From Streptomyces montanisoli (GTDB lineage: Bacteria > Actinomycetota > Actinomycetes > Streptomycetales > Streptomycetaceae), in contig NZ_JAGIQL010000010.1 in NCBI RefSeq assembly GCF_017813245.1, forward strand, positions 1 through 64,000: 64,000 nucleotides of DNA, given 5' to 3'. Below the pieces are notes generated by a model that searched no databases, was not told the DNA's origin, and worked only from the letters and a program-made list of their open reading frames with translations. Shown here in pieces: positions 7,604-16,958 of this stretch (position 1 is its first letter; the number at the start of each line of letters is the position of its first letter). The position numbers and the translations under genes were made by a program.

Positions 7604-7640
7604 CCCCACAAGGCGCCGGGGACGGTGCAGGATGGCATGC

Positions 7641-8003
7641 ATGAGCGAAACGCGCAGCGTGCCCCTGGCGGACATCCTCGGCGTCACGGCGCCCGGCCGG
7701 CTCCCCCGGGGCCGCGAGGGCGGCCGTACCGCTCTGCTCCACTGGATGACCGGCACCCGTCTCGAGCCCTGGCAGCGCCAGCGCGCCGTCGACCAGTGCG
7801 CTCCCGAGCTGCTGCGCCAGCACCCGGCCCTGTGCGACCTGGCCCCGCCGCCCGCGGCGAGCGACGCCCGGCTGTCCGCGTGGCTCGGCGCGGCGGAACG
7901 GGAGATCGGCTCCACGCTTCCCGTGGCGCCGCTCGCGCACTGGGCGGGCCACGATCCGGCGCTCGCCCACGCCGGGCGCGCGGCCGCCGGCCCCACCGGC
8001 TGA
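7641..8003 (+). CDS. Small protein of unknown function, downstream of the P450
   Basis: 120 aa starting MSETRSVPLADILGVTAPGRL; an ATG nine bases earlier (7632) is an alternative start. AGGA lies 8 bases before 7641. The sequence ALLHWMTGTRLEPWQRQRAVDQCAPELLRQHPALCDLAPP and the ending LPVAPLAHW recall a family of small actinobacterial and phage/plasmid proteins (DUF7736 type, from memory). It starts 37 bases after the P450 stop and is probably co-transcribed with it. A role in maturation or host control of the peptide is possible but unproven. Confidence 0.65.
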   Translation: MSETRSVPLADILGVTAPGRLPRGREGGRTALLHWMTGTRLEPWQRQRAVDQCAPELLRQHPALCDLAPPPAASDARLSAWLGAAEREIGSTLPVAPLAHWAGHDPALAHAGRAAAGPTG

Positions 8004-8100
8004 GGCCGTGGGCTGCCCCCACACATAGCTGTGGAATATTCAACTACCTGCTCAGGTTGTCACGGCTGTCAGTCAGCAGCCGGCCCGTGAGGAGGGTCCT

Positions 8101-8496
8101 GTGGGAGAGCACAACGTTTCGGCGTACTACGAGTACGGCACGCCGGCCGAGCGGTGGGACCGCGCGCGGATGTTCTTCGACGCCAAGGAGTACGTGAGCG
8201 CCGCGCGGATCCTCGGCGGCCTCGTCGCCGAGGAGCCGGGGCAGGTCGCCCCGCGCCTGCTGCTGGCCCGCGCCTACTACCACTCGGCGCGCCTGCGCAA
8301 GGCCGAGGACGAGCTGCGCGCCGTGCTGGAGCTCGACCCCGTCGAGGCCTACGCCCGCCTGATGCTCGGCAGGACGCTCGAGCGCCAGGGCAAGGCCGAG
8401 GAGGCGGCCACCCAGCTGCGGATCGCCGCCGCGTTCAGCGGCGAGCCGTACGCGGAGAGCGGCCCTGGCGGCCGTGTGACCGTCTCATCGCAGTGA
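8101..8496 (+). CDS. Tetratricopeptide repeat protein
   Basis: 131 aa with a GTG start at 8101 behind AGGAGG. Two to three TPR units are visible: AERWDRARMFFDAKEYVSAARILGGLVAEEPGQ, APRLLLARAYYHSARLRKAEDELRAVLELDP and AYARLMLGRTLERQGKAEEAATQLRIAA. Such small soluble TPR proteins act as protein-protein adaptors and are common in streptomycetes; the partner is unknown. It is convergent with the LigD-type polymerase gene, and the stop codons are only 12 bases apart. Confidence 0.85.
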   Translation: MGEHNVSAYYEYGTPAERWDRARMFFDAKEYVSAARILGGLVAEEPGQVAPRLLLARAYYHSARLRKAEDELRAVLELDPVEAYARLMLGRTLERQGKAEEAATQLRIAAAFSGEPYAESGPGGRVTVSSQ

Positions 8497-9405
8497 CCTG
8501 AGACGGCGCCTCGCGGGGCCGAGCCCCCTGCCCCTGGCCGGCATGTCCGACCAGGGGTCCGTCCTTGCCTGGTCGAGGACCGTGCCGACGCTCCAGCGCC
8601 TGGCGTGCAGGCCGGGGTCGTCGAGCTGGTCCCAGCTGATGGGCGTCGCGACGGGTGCGCCGTCCTTGGCGCGCACCGAGTAGGGCGCGACCGACGTCTG
8701 GGCGTACGCGTTGCGCTGGATGTCCAGGTAGAGGCGCCCGCCACGCGCCTGCGTGCGCACCTCGGTCGTGAGGTGGCCGGGATCGCGGGCGGCCAGCGCC
8801 GCGGCCACCTCGCCCGCGAACTCACGCACCTCGTCGAATCCCGCCCTGCGGTCCAGGGGGACGATCACGTGCAGGCCGCGCGATCCCGTGGTCATCAGCG
8901 CGCCGGGCAGTTCGATCTCGCCCAGCAGCTCGCCGAGCAGCCGGGCGGCCGACCGCACCTGCTCGAAGTCGTCGCCCGCCGGGTCGAGGTCGAAGACGAG
9001 GCGGTCCGGGTTGTCCGGCCGGTCCGCGCGCGCCTGCCAGCGGTGGAAGGTCAGGCAGGCCTGGTCGGCCAGGTAGAGCAGGGTGGCCGTGTCGTCGCAC
9101 ACGGCATGGATGACCGTGCCGCCCTGCTTCTCCAGCTCGGCTCGGCGGATCCAATCGGGGTACGACTCCGGCGTGTTCTTCTGCATGAAGCGCGGCCCCG
9201 CGAGGCCGTCGGGGTGGCGCTCCAGCATGAGCGGCCTGCCCCTCAGCTCGGGCACGATGTACGGGGCCAGGTCGTGGTAGTGCGCGACCAGGCCGGCCTT
9301 GGTCAGCTCGCGGTCCGGGAAGAGGACCTTGTCCGGCCGGTGCACCTCGATCGTCCTGCGCCCCGCCCGCACCGTCCGTGTGCCGCCGTTCGCGCTGCCG
9401 CTCAT
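8485..9405 (-). CDS. ligD: LigD-type polymerase/primase domain protein (non-homologous end joining)
   Basis: 306 aa. The stand-alone polymerase domain is identified by HRPDKVLFPDRELTKAGLVAHYHDLAPYIVPELRGRPLMLERHPDG, by LVFDLDP with the metal-binding D139 and D141, and by TTGSRGLHVIVPLDR and PYSVRAKDGAPVATPISW. In mycobacteria the same domain is fused to ligase and nuclease; in streptomycetes it is often separate and works with Ku and an ATP-dependent ligase to fill ends during repair. No Ku or ligase gene is in this window. The ATG at 9405 has GGAGGT 10 bases before it; GTG at 9417 is possible. It begins 82 bases after the phosphoketolase stop. Confidence 0.9.
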   Translation of the reverse strand: MSGSANGGTRTVRAGRRTIEVHRPDKVLFPDRELTKAGLVAHYHDLAPYIVPELRGRPLMLERHPDGLAGPRFMQKNTPESYPDWIRRAELEKQGGTVIHAVCDDTATLLYLADQACLTFHRWQARADRPDNPDRLVFDLDPAGDDFEQVRSAARLLGELLGEIELPGALMTTGSRGLHVIVPLDRRAGFDEVREFAGEVAAALAARDPGHLTTEVRTQARGGRLYLDIQRNAYAQTSVAPYSVRAKDGAPVATPISWDQLDDPGLHARRWSVGTVLDQARTDPWSDMPARGRGLGPARRRLRSLR

Positions 9406-9487
9406 CGCCGCGCGCACCTCCCTGCCGATGTCATCGTCCGCGTCCTGTCCTGACCCGTGCCGTCCTGCCGTGCGCCGGCGCCGGCCG

Positions 9488-11869
9488 TCAGCCCTGCCAC
9501 GTCCACTCCGCGACCTCGGGCAGGTCCGTGCCGTGCTCGCGGATCCACGCGTGGTGGCGTGCGCGCGCGTCGTCCATGGCCTGACGCACCGCGACCGCAC
9601 GCACGCCGAGTCCTGGCACCCGGTCGATCACGTCCATGACGAGCCGGTACCTGTCCAGATCGTTCTTGACCACCATGTCGAAGGGCGTGGTGGTGGTGCC
9701 CTCCTCCTTGTACCCGCGCACGTGCAGGTTCGTGTGGCCCGCGCGCCGGTACGCGAGCCGGTGGATCAGCCACGGGTAGCCGTGGTAGGCGAAGATCACC
9801 GGCTTGTCCCGGGTGAACAGCGCGTCGTACTCGGACTCCCGCATGCCGTGCGGGTGTTCCTCGTGCGGGAGCAGACGTGCCATGTCGACGACGTTGACCA
9901 CGCGCAGGGCGAGCTCTGGGAGGTGGCGCCGCAGCAGGTCGGCCGCCGCGAGCGTCTCCTGCGTCGGCACGTCGCCGGCGCAGGCGAGTACGACGTCGGG
10001 CTCCCGCGTGCCGTCCTCCGTGCCGGCCCAGCCCCACACGCCGAGGCCCCTGGTGCAGTGCGCGATCGCCTCGTCCATCGTGAGCCAGTCGAACGTGGGC
10101 TGCTTGCCCGCGACGATCACGTTGACGTAGTCGCGGCTGCGCAGCGCGTGGTCGGCCACCGAGAGCAGCGTGTTGGTGTCGGGCGGCAGGTAGACGCGCA
10201 CCACCTCGGGGCTCTTGTTGAGCACGTGGTCGACGAAGCCCGGGTCCTGGTGCGAGAAGCCGTTGTGGTCCTGGCGCCACACGTGCGAGGTGAGCAGGTA
10301 GTTGAGGGAGGCGATGGGGCGGCGCCATGGCAGCCTGCGCGAGGTGCGCAGCCACTTGATGTGCTGGTTGACCATCGAGTCCACGATGTGCGCGAACGCC
10401 TCGTAGCTGGAGAACAGGCCGTGGCGGCCCGTCAGGAGGTAGCCCTCCAGCCAGCCCTGGCAGACGTGCTCGGAGAGGATCTCCATCACGCGGCCGCCGC
10501 GTGCCAGGTGCTCGTCGGTGGGGAGCGTGAGCGCGTCCCAGGCCTTGTCCGTGGCCTCGTAGAGCGCGCCGAGGCGGTTGGACGCGGTCTCGTCGGGCCC
10601 GACGACGCGGAAGTCGCGGCGCTCGGCGGTCGCCGCCATCACGTCCTCGAGCAGCGCGCCGAGGATCTTGGTGGGCTCGTGCAGCACGGTGCCCGGGCGT
10701 TCGACGGGGACGGCGTGTTCCGTCAGCGGCGGAAGCGGCAGTTCGCGCAGCATGAGCCCGCCGTTCGCGTACGGTGTGGCGCCCAGCCTGCGGGTTCCCT
10801 CCGGCACGAAGCGCAGCAGTTCGGGCCGCGGTGCGCCGCTCTCGTCGAACAGCTCGTCGGGACGGTACGAGCGGAGCCAGGCCTCCAGCTGGCGCAGGTG
10901 TCCTGGGTTGGTGCGCACACCGCTCAGCGGGACCTGGTGGGCGCGCCAGGTCCCCTCGACGGGCTGCCCGTCGACCTCGCGCGGTCCCGTCCAGCCCTTC
11001 GGTGTGCGCAGCACGATGACGGGCCACCGCGGGCGCTGGGTGGCGCCGTCCTCGCGGGCGGCGCGCTGGACGGCGCCAATGGTGTCGAGCGCCTCGTCCA
11101 TCGCCGCCGCCATGGCGCGGTGCACGGCGAGCGGCTCGTCGCCGGTGACGTGGATGGGCTCGTGGCCGTATCCGCGCAGCAGTGCGTCGAGTTCGTCCTC
11201 GGGCAGCCGGGCGAGGACCGCGGGGTTGGCGATCTTGTACCCGTTGAGGTGCAGGATCGGCAGGACGGCGCCGTCGTGGGCCGGGTCGAGGAACTTGTTC
11301 GCGTGCCAGGAGGCGGCCAGGGGGCCCGTCTCCGCCTCGCCGTCCCCGATCACGCACGCGACCAGGAGTTCCGGGTTGTCGAGCGCCGCGCCGTAGGCGT
11401 GGGCGAGCGAGTAGCCGAGCTCGCCGCCCTCGTGGATGGAGCCGGGTGTCTCGGGCGCGACGTGGCTGGGCACCCCGCCGGGGAAGGAGAACTGCTTGAA
11501 CAGCCGTTCCATGCCGGCGCGGTCGCGGCCGACGTCCGGGTAGGTCTCCCCGTACGTGCCCTCGATCCAGGAGTTGGCGAGGACGGCGGGCCCGCCGTGT
11601 CCCGGCCCCCACACGCACAGCGCGTCGAGGTCGCGGTCCTTGATCACCCGGTTCAGGTGGGTGTGGACGAGGTTGAGCCCCGGGGAGGTCCCCCAGTGCC
11701 CGAGCAGCCTCGGCTTGATGTGCTCGGCGGCGAGCGGTTCGCGCAGCAGGGGGTTGGCCATCAGGTAGATCTGGCCCACCGCGAGGTAGTTGGCGGCGCG
11801 CCAGTGCGCGTCGAGCGCCGCCAGGTCGGCGTCGGTGAGCCGCTCCGCGGGGGTCTTCGCCTGGTGCAT
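9488..11869 (-). CDS. xfp: Phosphoketolase (xylulose-5-phosphate/fructose-6-phosphate)
   Basis: 793 aa, normal family length. TPP-binding motif GDGEAE at residues 175-180; other signatures are [48 protein letters not shown] and [24 protein letters not shown]. The enzyme splits xylulose 5-phosphate (and often fructose 6-phosphate) with phosphate into acetyl phosphate plus a triose or tetrose phosphate. The ATG at 11869 has AGGGAGAA 4 bases upstream. It is the last gene of a minus-strand run NDH-2, transketolase, semialdehyde dehydrogenase, phosphoketolase. Neither acetate kinase nor phosphotransacetylase is adjacent. Confidence 0.95.
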   Translation of the reverse strand: MHQAKTPAERLTDADLAALDAHWRAANYLAVGQIYLMANPLLREPLAAEHIKPRLLGHWGTSPGLNLVHTHLNRVIKDRDLDALCVWGPGHGGPAVLANSWIEGTYGETYPDVGRDRAGMERLFKQFSFPGGVPSHVAPETPGSIHEGGELGYSLAHAYGAALDNPELLVACVIGDGEAETGPLAASWHANKFLDPAHDGAVLPILHLNGYKIANPAVLARLPEDELDALLRGYGHEPIHVTGDEPLAVHRAMAAAMDEALDTIGAVQRAAREDGATQRPRWPVIVLRTPKGWTGPREVDGQPVEGTWRAHQVPLSGVRTNPGHLRQLEAWLRSYRPDELFDESGAPRPELLRFVPEGTRRLGATPYANGGLMLRELPLPPLTEHAVPVERPGTVLHEPTKILGALLEDVMAATAERRDFRVVGPDETASNRLGALYEATDKAWDALTLPTDEHLARGGRVMEILSEHVCQGWLEGYLLTGRHGLFSSYEAFAHIVDSMVNQHIKWLRTSRRLPWRRPIASLNYLLTSHVWRQDHNGFSHQDPGFVDHVLNKSPEVVRVYLPPDTNTLLSVADHALRSRDYVNVIVAGKQPTFDWLTMDEAIAHCTRGLGVWGWAGTEDGTREPDVVLACAGDVPTQETLAAADLLRRHLPELALRVVNVVDMARLLPHEEHPHGMRESEYDALFTRDKPVIFAYHGYPWLIHRLAYRRAGHTNLHVRGYKEEGTTTTPFDMVVKNDLDRYRLVMDVIDRVPGLGVRAVAVRQAMDDARARHHAWIREHGTDLPEVAEWTWQG

Positions 11870-11935
11870 GTGGTTCTCCCTGCTCGTTTCCCTGGGCGGT
11901 GGCACCCGGTGCCGGGGCGGCGGGCGGCGCGGCGG

Positions 11936-13333
11936 TCAGTCCTGGGCGCCGTGCCACACGGTGGTGATGTTGCAGAACTCCCTGATGCCGTGACCCGCGA
12001 GCTCGCGCCCGTAGCCGGAGCGCTTGACGCCGCCGAACGGGAACGCGGGGTGCGACGCGGTCATGCCGTTGATGTACACGCCGCCCGCCTCCAGGTCGCG
12101 GACGAACCGCTCGATGTCGTCCTCGTCGCGCGTCCACACGTTGGAGCTGAGGCCGAACGGTGTGTCGTTGGCGACGGCCACGGCCTCGTCGAGGCTCGCG
12201 ACCCGGTAGAGCGTGGCGACGGGCCCGAACGTCTCCTCCCGGTGGACGCGCATCTCCGGGGTGATGCCGGCGAGCACCGTCGGCTCGTAGAACCAGCCCG
12301 CGCCCGCGCCGTCGGGCCGCCCGCCTCCGCACAGGACCTGCGCGCCGCGGCTGACGGCGTCGTCTACGAGCTCCTCCAGGTCGCTGCGGCCCTGCTCGCT
12401 GGAGAGCGGGCCTACGTCGGTGTCCTCGTCCATCGGGTCGCCGACGGTCAACGCGCGCATGGCGGAGGTGAACCGCTCGGTGAAGGCGTCGTACACGTCG
12501 GTGTGCACGATGAACCGCTTGGCCGCGATGCACGACTGCCCGGTGTTCTGCACCCGGGCGGTGACGGCGGTCTTCGCGGCGTTCACGATGTCGGCGGAGT
12601 CCATCACGACGAACGGGTCGCTGCCGCCGAGTTCCAGCACCGTCTTCTTGACCTCGTCGCCGGCGATCGACGCGACGGAGCGGCCGGCCGGCTCGCTGCC
12701 GGTGAGGGTCGCGGCGGCGACGCGCGGGTCGCGCAGGACGGACTCGATGGCGCCGGAACCGATCAGCAGGGTCTGGAAGCAGCCCTCGGGGAAGCCCGCC
12801 CTGCGGAAGAGGTCCTCCAGGTAGAGGGCCGTCTGCGGGACGTTGGACGAGTGCTTGAGCAGCCCGACGTTCCCGGCCATCAGGGCCGGGGCGGCGAACC
12901 GCACCACCTGCCAGAGGGGGAAGTTCCACGGCATCACGGCGAGCACCACGCCGAGCGGACGGAACACGACGCGCGCGGAGGAGGCGCCGGAGTCCTTCAC
13001 GTCCGCCTCCGAGGGGTGCTCGTCGGCGAGCAGCTCCCCGGCGTGCTCGGCGTACCAGCGCATCGCCTTGGCGCACTTGGCCGCCTCGGCGCGCGCCTGC
13101 GCGACCGGCTTGCCCATCTCGGTGGTGATGGTGCGGCCGATGTCCGGGGCGTCCTGATCGAGGAGGTCGGCGGCGCGGCCGAGGAGGCGGGCGCGCTCCT
13201 CGAACGACGTGGTGCGGTAGGCCCTGGACGTGTCGTACGCCGTGGCGAGCCTGCGCTCGATCTCCTCCGGTCCCAGCGGGTCGAACGTCTTGAGCGTCTC
13301 CCCCGTGGCGGGGTTCACCGTCGCGATCGGCAT
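11936..13333 (-). CDS. gabD: NAD(P)-dependent succinate-semialdehyde dehydrogenase family protein
   Basis: 465 aa aldehyde dehydrogenase. Catalytic residues are visible: N137 in PWNFPLWQ, E234 in TVLELGG and C268 in NTGQSCIAAKR. The short N-terminus (MPIATVNPATGETLKTFDPL) and the segments VVFRPLGVVLAVMPWNFP and FGGVKRSGYGRELAGHGIREF place it in the GabD/YneI group. It oxidises succinate semialdehyde to succinate, though the group also takes other aldehydes. The start is supported by AGGAGGAA 6 bases before the ATG at 13333. A 215-base gap with a dyad separates it from transketolase upstream, so it may have its own control. Confidence 0.88.
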   Translation of the reverse strand: MPIATVNPATGETLKTFDPLGPEEIERRLATAYDTSRAYRTTSFEERARLLGRAADLLDQDAPDIGRTITTEMGKPVAQARAEAAKCAKAMRWYAEHAGELLADEHPSEADVKDSGASSARVVFRPLGVVLAVMPWNFPLWQVVRFAAPALMAGNVGLLKHSSNVPQTALYLEDLFRRAGFPEGCFQTLLIGSGAIESVLRDPRVAAATLTGSEPAGRSVASIAGDEVKKTVLELGGSDPFVVMDSADIVNAAKTAVTARVQNTGQSCIAAKRFIVHTDVYDAFTERFTSAMRALTVGDPMDEDTDVGPLSSEQGRSDLEELVDDAVSRGAQVLCGGGRPDGAGAGWFYEPTVLAGITPEMRVHREETFGPVATLYRVASLDEAVAVANDTPFGLSSNVWTRDEDDIERFVRDLEAGGVYINGMTASHPAFPFGGVKRSGYGRELAGHGIREFCNITTVWHGAQD

Positions 13334-13450
13334 GACCGGTTCCTCCTGGAGTGGTTTGGTTACGAGCCTGGTGCGGTGCTTGGGGCGGCGCAACACGGAC
13401 TCCGCCGCCCACCGGTGGTGCCGGGGGCGGCGGAGCGGGGGCTCACTGCC

Positions 13451-13514
13451 GAACCCTCCCGGGAGGGGCTCGCCGACGCACCCGCAGGGGACGGGTAACC
13501 AATCGGGAGGGTTC
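13451..13514. repeat. Competing inverted repeats between transketolase and semialdehyde dehydrogenase genes
   Basis: GAACCCTCCCG (13451-13461) has an exact complement at 13504-13514, and part of it also forms a tight dyad CCCTCCCGGGAGGG (13454-13467). On the minus-strand transcript one segment can therefore pair with either of two partners. This could be a terminator or an attenuator in the 215-base spacer 13334-13548, which otherwise shows nothing coding. Confidence 0.4.
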
Positions 13515-13548
13515 ATGCACGGTTCCACGGCGCGCGGCGCCGCCGCGG

Positions 13549-15393
13549 TCAGCGGATGATCTTCTCGGTGAGCAGCCGCACGCCGGCCGCGATCGACTCG
13601 GCGTCGATGCCGGCGGCGCGGCGCTGCTCCTCGCCGGTTCCTGAGCCGGGCATGTTGGTGACGGCCAGCCTGACCAGGCGGCGCGGCGCGGGCCTGGCGT
13701 CGCCGAACGCCTCGGCCACCGCGTCGCCGAGGCCGCCCTGCGGGTGGTGGTCCTCGACCGTGATCAGGCACTCCGTGTCCTCGGCGGCGGCCATCAGCGC
13801 CTGCTCGTCGACGGGCTTGAGGCTGTACATGTCGATGACGCGCACGGGGATGCCGTCCCTCGCCAGGGCGTCGGCCGCGGTCAGGCACTCGTGCACGGTG
13901 ACGCCGGTGCCGAGCAGGGTGACGTGGTCGGCGTCCGACCGGCGCAGCACCTTGCTGCCCCCTACGGGGAACTCCTCTGCGGGCCCGTAGATCACCGGGG
14001 TGCCGCTGCGCATCGTGCGCAGGTAGCGCACGCCCTCCAGTTCGTGCATGGCGGCGACCAGGCGGGCGGCCTGGTTCGCGTCGCACGGCTGGAGCACGGT
14101 CGAGCCGTGGATCGCGCGGAACATCGCGATGTCCTCGACGCCCATCTGGGAGGGGCCGTCCTCGCCGATGGACACGCCCGCGTGGGAGCCGACGATGTTC
14201 AGCGAGGCGCGGCTGACGGCGGCCATGCGCAGGAAGTCGTGGGCGCGCGTGAGGAACGCCGCGAAGGAGGCCGCGTACGGGACCCGCCCGACGGCCTGCA
14301 TGCCGACCGCGGCCGCCACCATCTGCTGCTCCGCGATGTAGCACTCGAAGTACCTGTCGGGGTGCTCCTTGGCGAAGTACTCCGCGCGCGTGGAGTCGCC
14401 GACCTCGCCGTCGAGCACGACGACGTCCTCGTAGGCGTGGCCGAGCGCGGTCAGCGCCTCGCCGAACGCGTCGCGGGTGGGCACGGTGTCGCCGAGCTCG
14501 TACCGCGGCAGCCGCAGCTCGCGTTGGCGGGGCGCGGCCTCCCCCGCCGGCTCGGCGGGCCGCTGCACGTCCACCCGGATCGAGCGCCTGCCGCCGAGTT
14601 CCTCCACGGCGGCCTCGGCGTCCTTGACGGGCTTGCCGTGCATGCCCTCGCGGTCCTCGACGGCGCGCACACCGCGGCCCTTGCGGGTGCCGGCGATGAT
14701 CGCGGTGGGGCGCCCCGCGGTCGACTCGGCCTCGCTCATGGCCCGCTCGACGGCGTCGATGTCGTGGCCGTCGATCTCGATGGTGTGCCAGTCGAAGGCG
14801 CGCAGCCGCCTGCCGTAGGCGGCCAGGTCGCGCTGGTGTCGCGTGGGACCGCGCTGCCCGAGCCGGTTGACGTCGATGATCAGGGTGAGCGCGTCGAGGT
14901 GCTGGTCGCCGGCGTGCTCGGCGGCCTCCCACACCGATCCCTCGGCCATCTCGCTGTCGCCCGACAGCACCCACACCCGGTGCGGCGTGTGTTCGAGGCG
15001 CTGGTTGGCGAGCGCCATGCCGACGCCGACCGGCAGCCCCTGGCCGAGGGAGCCGGTGGCCACGTCCACCCACGGCAGGCGGGGCGTGGGGTGGCCCTCG
15101 AGACGGCTGCCGAGGGTGCGGTAGGTGAGGAACTCCTCCTCGTCGACGGCGCCCGCGGCCAGGTACATCGAGTACAGCAGGGGCGACGCGTGCCCCTTGG
15201 AGAAGATCAGCCGGTCGTTTCCGGGGTGGCCGGGGTCGCCGAAGTCGTAGCGGAGGTGGCCCGCGAGCAGCACGGCCATCAGGTCGGCCGCCGACATGGA
15301 GGATGTCGGGTGGCCGGAGCCCGCGCGGTCGGCCACGCGTACCGAGTCGACCCTCAGCTGCTGTGCGAGTTCTGCCATTTCACGGGTGTCCAT
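13549..15393 (-). CDS. tkt: Transketolase
   Basis: 614 aa, a little shorter than the usual ~660-700. N-terminal TPP site: GSGHPTSSMSAADLMAVL, then SGDSEMAEGSVWEA at residues 144-157. The second half carries the pyrimidine-binding domain with FECYIAEQQMVAAAVGMQAVGRVPYAASFAAFLTRA, and the C-terminal domain follows. It transfers two-carbon ketol groups between pentose, tetrose, triose and hexose phosphates. The ATG at 15393 lies one base past the NDH-2 stop, with GAAGGAGT just upstream, so the two are coupled. With phosphoketolase two genes downstream, the operon handles pentose phosphates and acetyl phosphate. Confidence 0.93.
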   Translation of the reverse strand: MDTREMAELAQQLRVDSVRVADRAGSGHPTSSMSAADLMAVLLAGHLRYDFGDPGHPGNDRLIFSKGHASPLLYSMYLAAGAVDEEEFLTYRTLGSRLEGHPTPRLPWVDVATGSLGQGLPVGVGMALANQRLEHTPHRVWVLSGDSEMAEGSVWEAAEHAGDQHLDALTLIIDVNRLGQRGPTRHQRDLAAYGRRLRAFDWHTIEIDGHDIDAVERAMSEAESTAGRPTAIIAGTRKGRGVRAVEDREGMHGKPVKDAEAAVEELGGRRSIRVDVQRPAEPAGEAAPRQRELRLPRYELGDTVPTRDAFGEALTALGHAYEDVVVLDGEVGDSTRAEYFAKEHPDRYFECYIAEQQMVAAAVGMQAVGRVPYAASFAAFLTRAHDFLRMAAVSRASLNIVGSHAGVSIGEDGPSQMGVEDIAMFRAIHGSTVLQPCDANQAARLVAAMHELEGVRYLRTMRSGTPVIYGPAEEFPVGGSKVLRRSDADHVTLLGTGVTVHECLTAADALARDGIPVRVIDMYSLKPVDEQALMAAAEDTECLITVEDHHPQGGLGDAVAEAFGDARPAPRRLVRLAVTNMPGSGTGEEQRRAAGIDAESIAAGVRLLTEKIIR

Positions 15394-15394
15394 G

Positions 15395-16717
15395 TCACTC
15401 CTTCGCTTTCGCTGCGATGGCCCTGCCGATTTCGGGTGCCGCCGACTCGAGCGGCACCGCGCCCGAACGCACCAGGCCGAGCTGCACGGTCTGACGCGGC
15501 ATCGCGGCGTCGAGGAGCCAGTCCGCGGCCACGCGTACGCGGTTGGCGGGCATCGCGGCCAGGTGGTAGGCGCGGGTGACGGCCCCCGCGAGTGGCCCGG
15601 CGAGCGGTACGCCGAACGGGTTGGCGGCGGCCTGGGCGCCGCCGAGGTCCACCACGAACCCGAGGTCGTCGTGGCGGTAGTGCCTGCGCTCCCCGTACCC
15701 GAGGGACGCGGCGACATTGCGGGCCGCCGCCTTGCCCTGGCGCGAGGCGTGCTGGGCGGTCATCGGGGTGTACTCGCCCGGCTTCGTCAGGTCGGGCACG
15801 GCCGCGGCGTCGCCGCACGCGAACACCTCGGGCCTGCCCGGTACGTTGAGCATCGCGTCGACCACGAGCCTGCCGCGTTCCACGGGCAGGCCGACGGCGG
15901 AGACGAGCGGGTCGGGCCGCACGCCCACGCACCACACGAGGGTGTGCGTGTCGACGCGCTCGCCGTTGTCGAGCGTGACGCCGCGCGCCGTCGCCTCGCT
16001 GACGGACGTGCCGGGCATGACCTCGACGCCCCGCTGCCTCAGCACCCGGTCGGCGGTGTCCGACAGGCGCCGGTCCAGCTCGGGCAGCACCCGGGGGGCC
16101 ACGTCGAGCAGCAGCCAGCGCGAGGGCCCGCAGCGCCGCCAGTGGCGCTGCCGGCGCACGATCCCGTCGGCGAACACCTTGCCCTGCGCGGCGACCTCGG
16201 TGCCGGTGTACCCGGCGCCGACGACCACGAAGGTGGACCTGGCGGCGCACTCGGCAGGGTCGTCGGCCGCCGCGGCGAGCTCGATCTGCCGGGTCACGTG
16301 ATCGCGCAGGTAGAGCGCCTCGGGCAGGCCACGGAACCCGTGGGCGTGCTCGGCGACTCCCGGCACGGGCAGCAGCTTGTTGACGCTGCCCACGCTGAGG
16401 ACGAGCCGGTCGTAGGCGATCCGGCCCCGGTTGCCCTCCGGGTCGGTGTAACCGACCCGTCCGGCGTCCAGGTCGACCTCGTCGGCCTCCCCGAGCACGA
16501 GCCGCACGTGCGGCAGGGTGTCCGGCAGGGACACGGCGACCCGTCTGGCCTCCAGGACGCCCACCGCCACCTGCGGCAGCAGGGGCAGGTAGAGGAAGTA
16601 GTCGGTCGGGTTCAGCAGGACGATCTCCGCCCGGCCCCGCAAACGCTGGGACAGGGCGCGGGCGGTCTGGTATCCGGCGAATCCCGCTCCGACGATGACG
16701 ATGCGCTTCTGGCTCAC
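15395..16717 (-). CDS. ndh: Type II NADH dehydrogenase (NAD(P)/FAD-dependent oxidoreductase)
   Basis: 440 aa. The FAD-binding dinucleotide fold is at the N-terminus (RIVIVGAGFAGYQTARAL); the NAD site is VVVGAGYTGTEVAA near residue 170; VFACGDAAAVPDLTKPGEYTPMTAQHASRQGK is the second FAD motif. The C-terminus has amphipathic hydrophobic helices that would bind the membrane. NDH-2 oxidises NADH and reduces menaquinone without pumping protons. The GTG start at 16717 has CGGAG 6-7 bases upstream. It heads the operon with transketolase. The family contains other enzymes (sulfide:quinone-like), but the motif set fits NDH-2 best. Confidence 0.88.
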   Translation of the reverse strand: MSQKRIVIVGAGFAGYQTARALSQRLRGRAEIVLLNPTDYFLYLPLLPQVAVGVLEARRVAVSLPDTLPHVRLVLGEADEVDLDAGRVGYTDPEGNRGRIAYDRLVLSVGSVNKLLPVPGVAEHAHGFRGLPEALYLRDHVTRQIELAAAADDPAECAARSTFVVVGAGYTGTEVAAQGKVFADGIVRRQRHWRRCGPSRWLLLDVAPRVLPELDRRLSDTADRVLRQRGVEVMPGTSVSEATARGVTLDNGERVDTHTLVWCVGVRPDPLVSAVGLPVERGRLVVDAMLNVPGRPEVFACGDAAAVPDLTKPGEYTPMTAQHASRQGKAAARNVAASLGYGERRHYRHDDLGFVVDLGGAQAAANPFGVPLAGPLAGAVTRAYHLAAMPANRVRVAADWLLDAAMPRQTVQLGLVRSGAVPLESAAPEIGRAIAAKAKE

Positions 16718-16730
16718 GCTCGACTCCGGT

Positions 16731-16764
16731 CGATGGCTTCGATGGCTTCTCGCGTCGATGGCTT
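16731..16764. repeat. Three direct repeats CGATGGCTT in the ndh upstream region
   Basis: CGATGGCTT occurs at 16731, 16740 and 16756, just upstream of the NDH-2 start and inside the 241-base divergent gap. They could be tandem binding sites or simple duplication. The rest of the gap (to 16958) shows no clear element. Confidence 0.4.
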
Positions 16765-16958
16765 TTCTCGTCCGCGGACGAGAACACCGCGTGCCCCTGG
16801 TGGGCCGTGGCAAACACGCCGCGCCCGCCACCTGGGGTTTGAGCGGCGCGGAGTTTGGTGGCAGCGTTGTATGTGGGCCGTCCGAGGCCGGCGTGGATAG
16901 CGCGGGCCGCGCCGGGTAGCCGGGGTCGAACGCAATCGGACTCGACGAGGTGATCCAC

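Noticed and set aside
9299..13498. A 1399-aa plus-strand frame
   Set aside because: It is antisense to phosphoketolase and the semialdehyde dehydrogenase, both with complete family motifs; long antisense frames are expected at this GC content.
13334..13548. Small gene between transketolase and gabD
   Set aside because: No frame with a start, ribosome site and plausible protein was found; the gap holds only inverted repeats.
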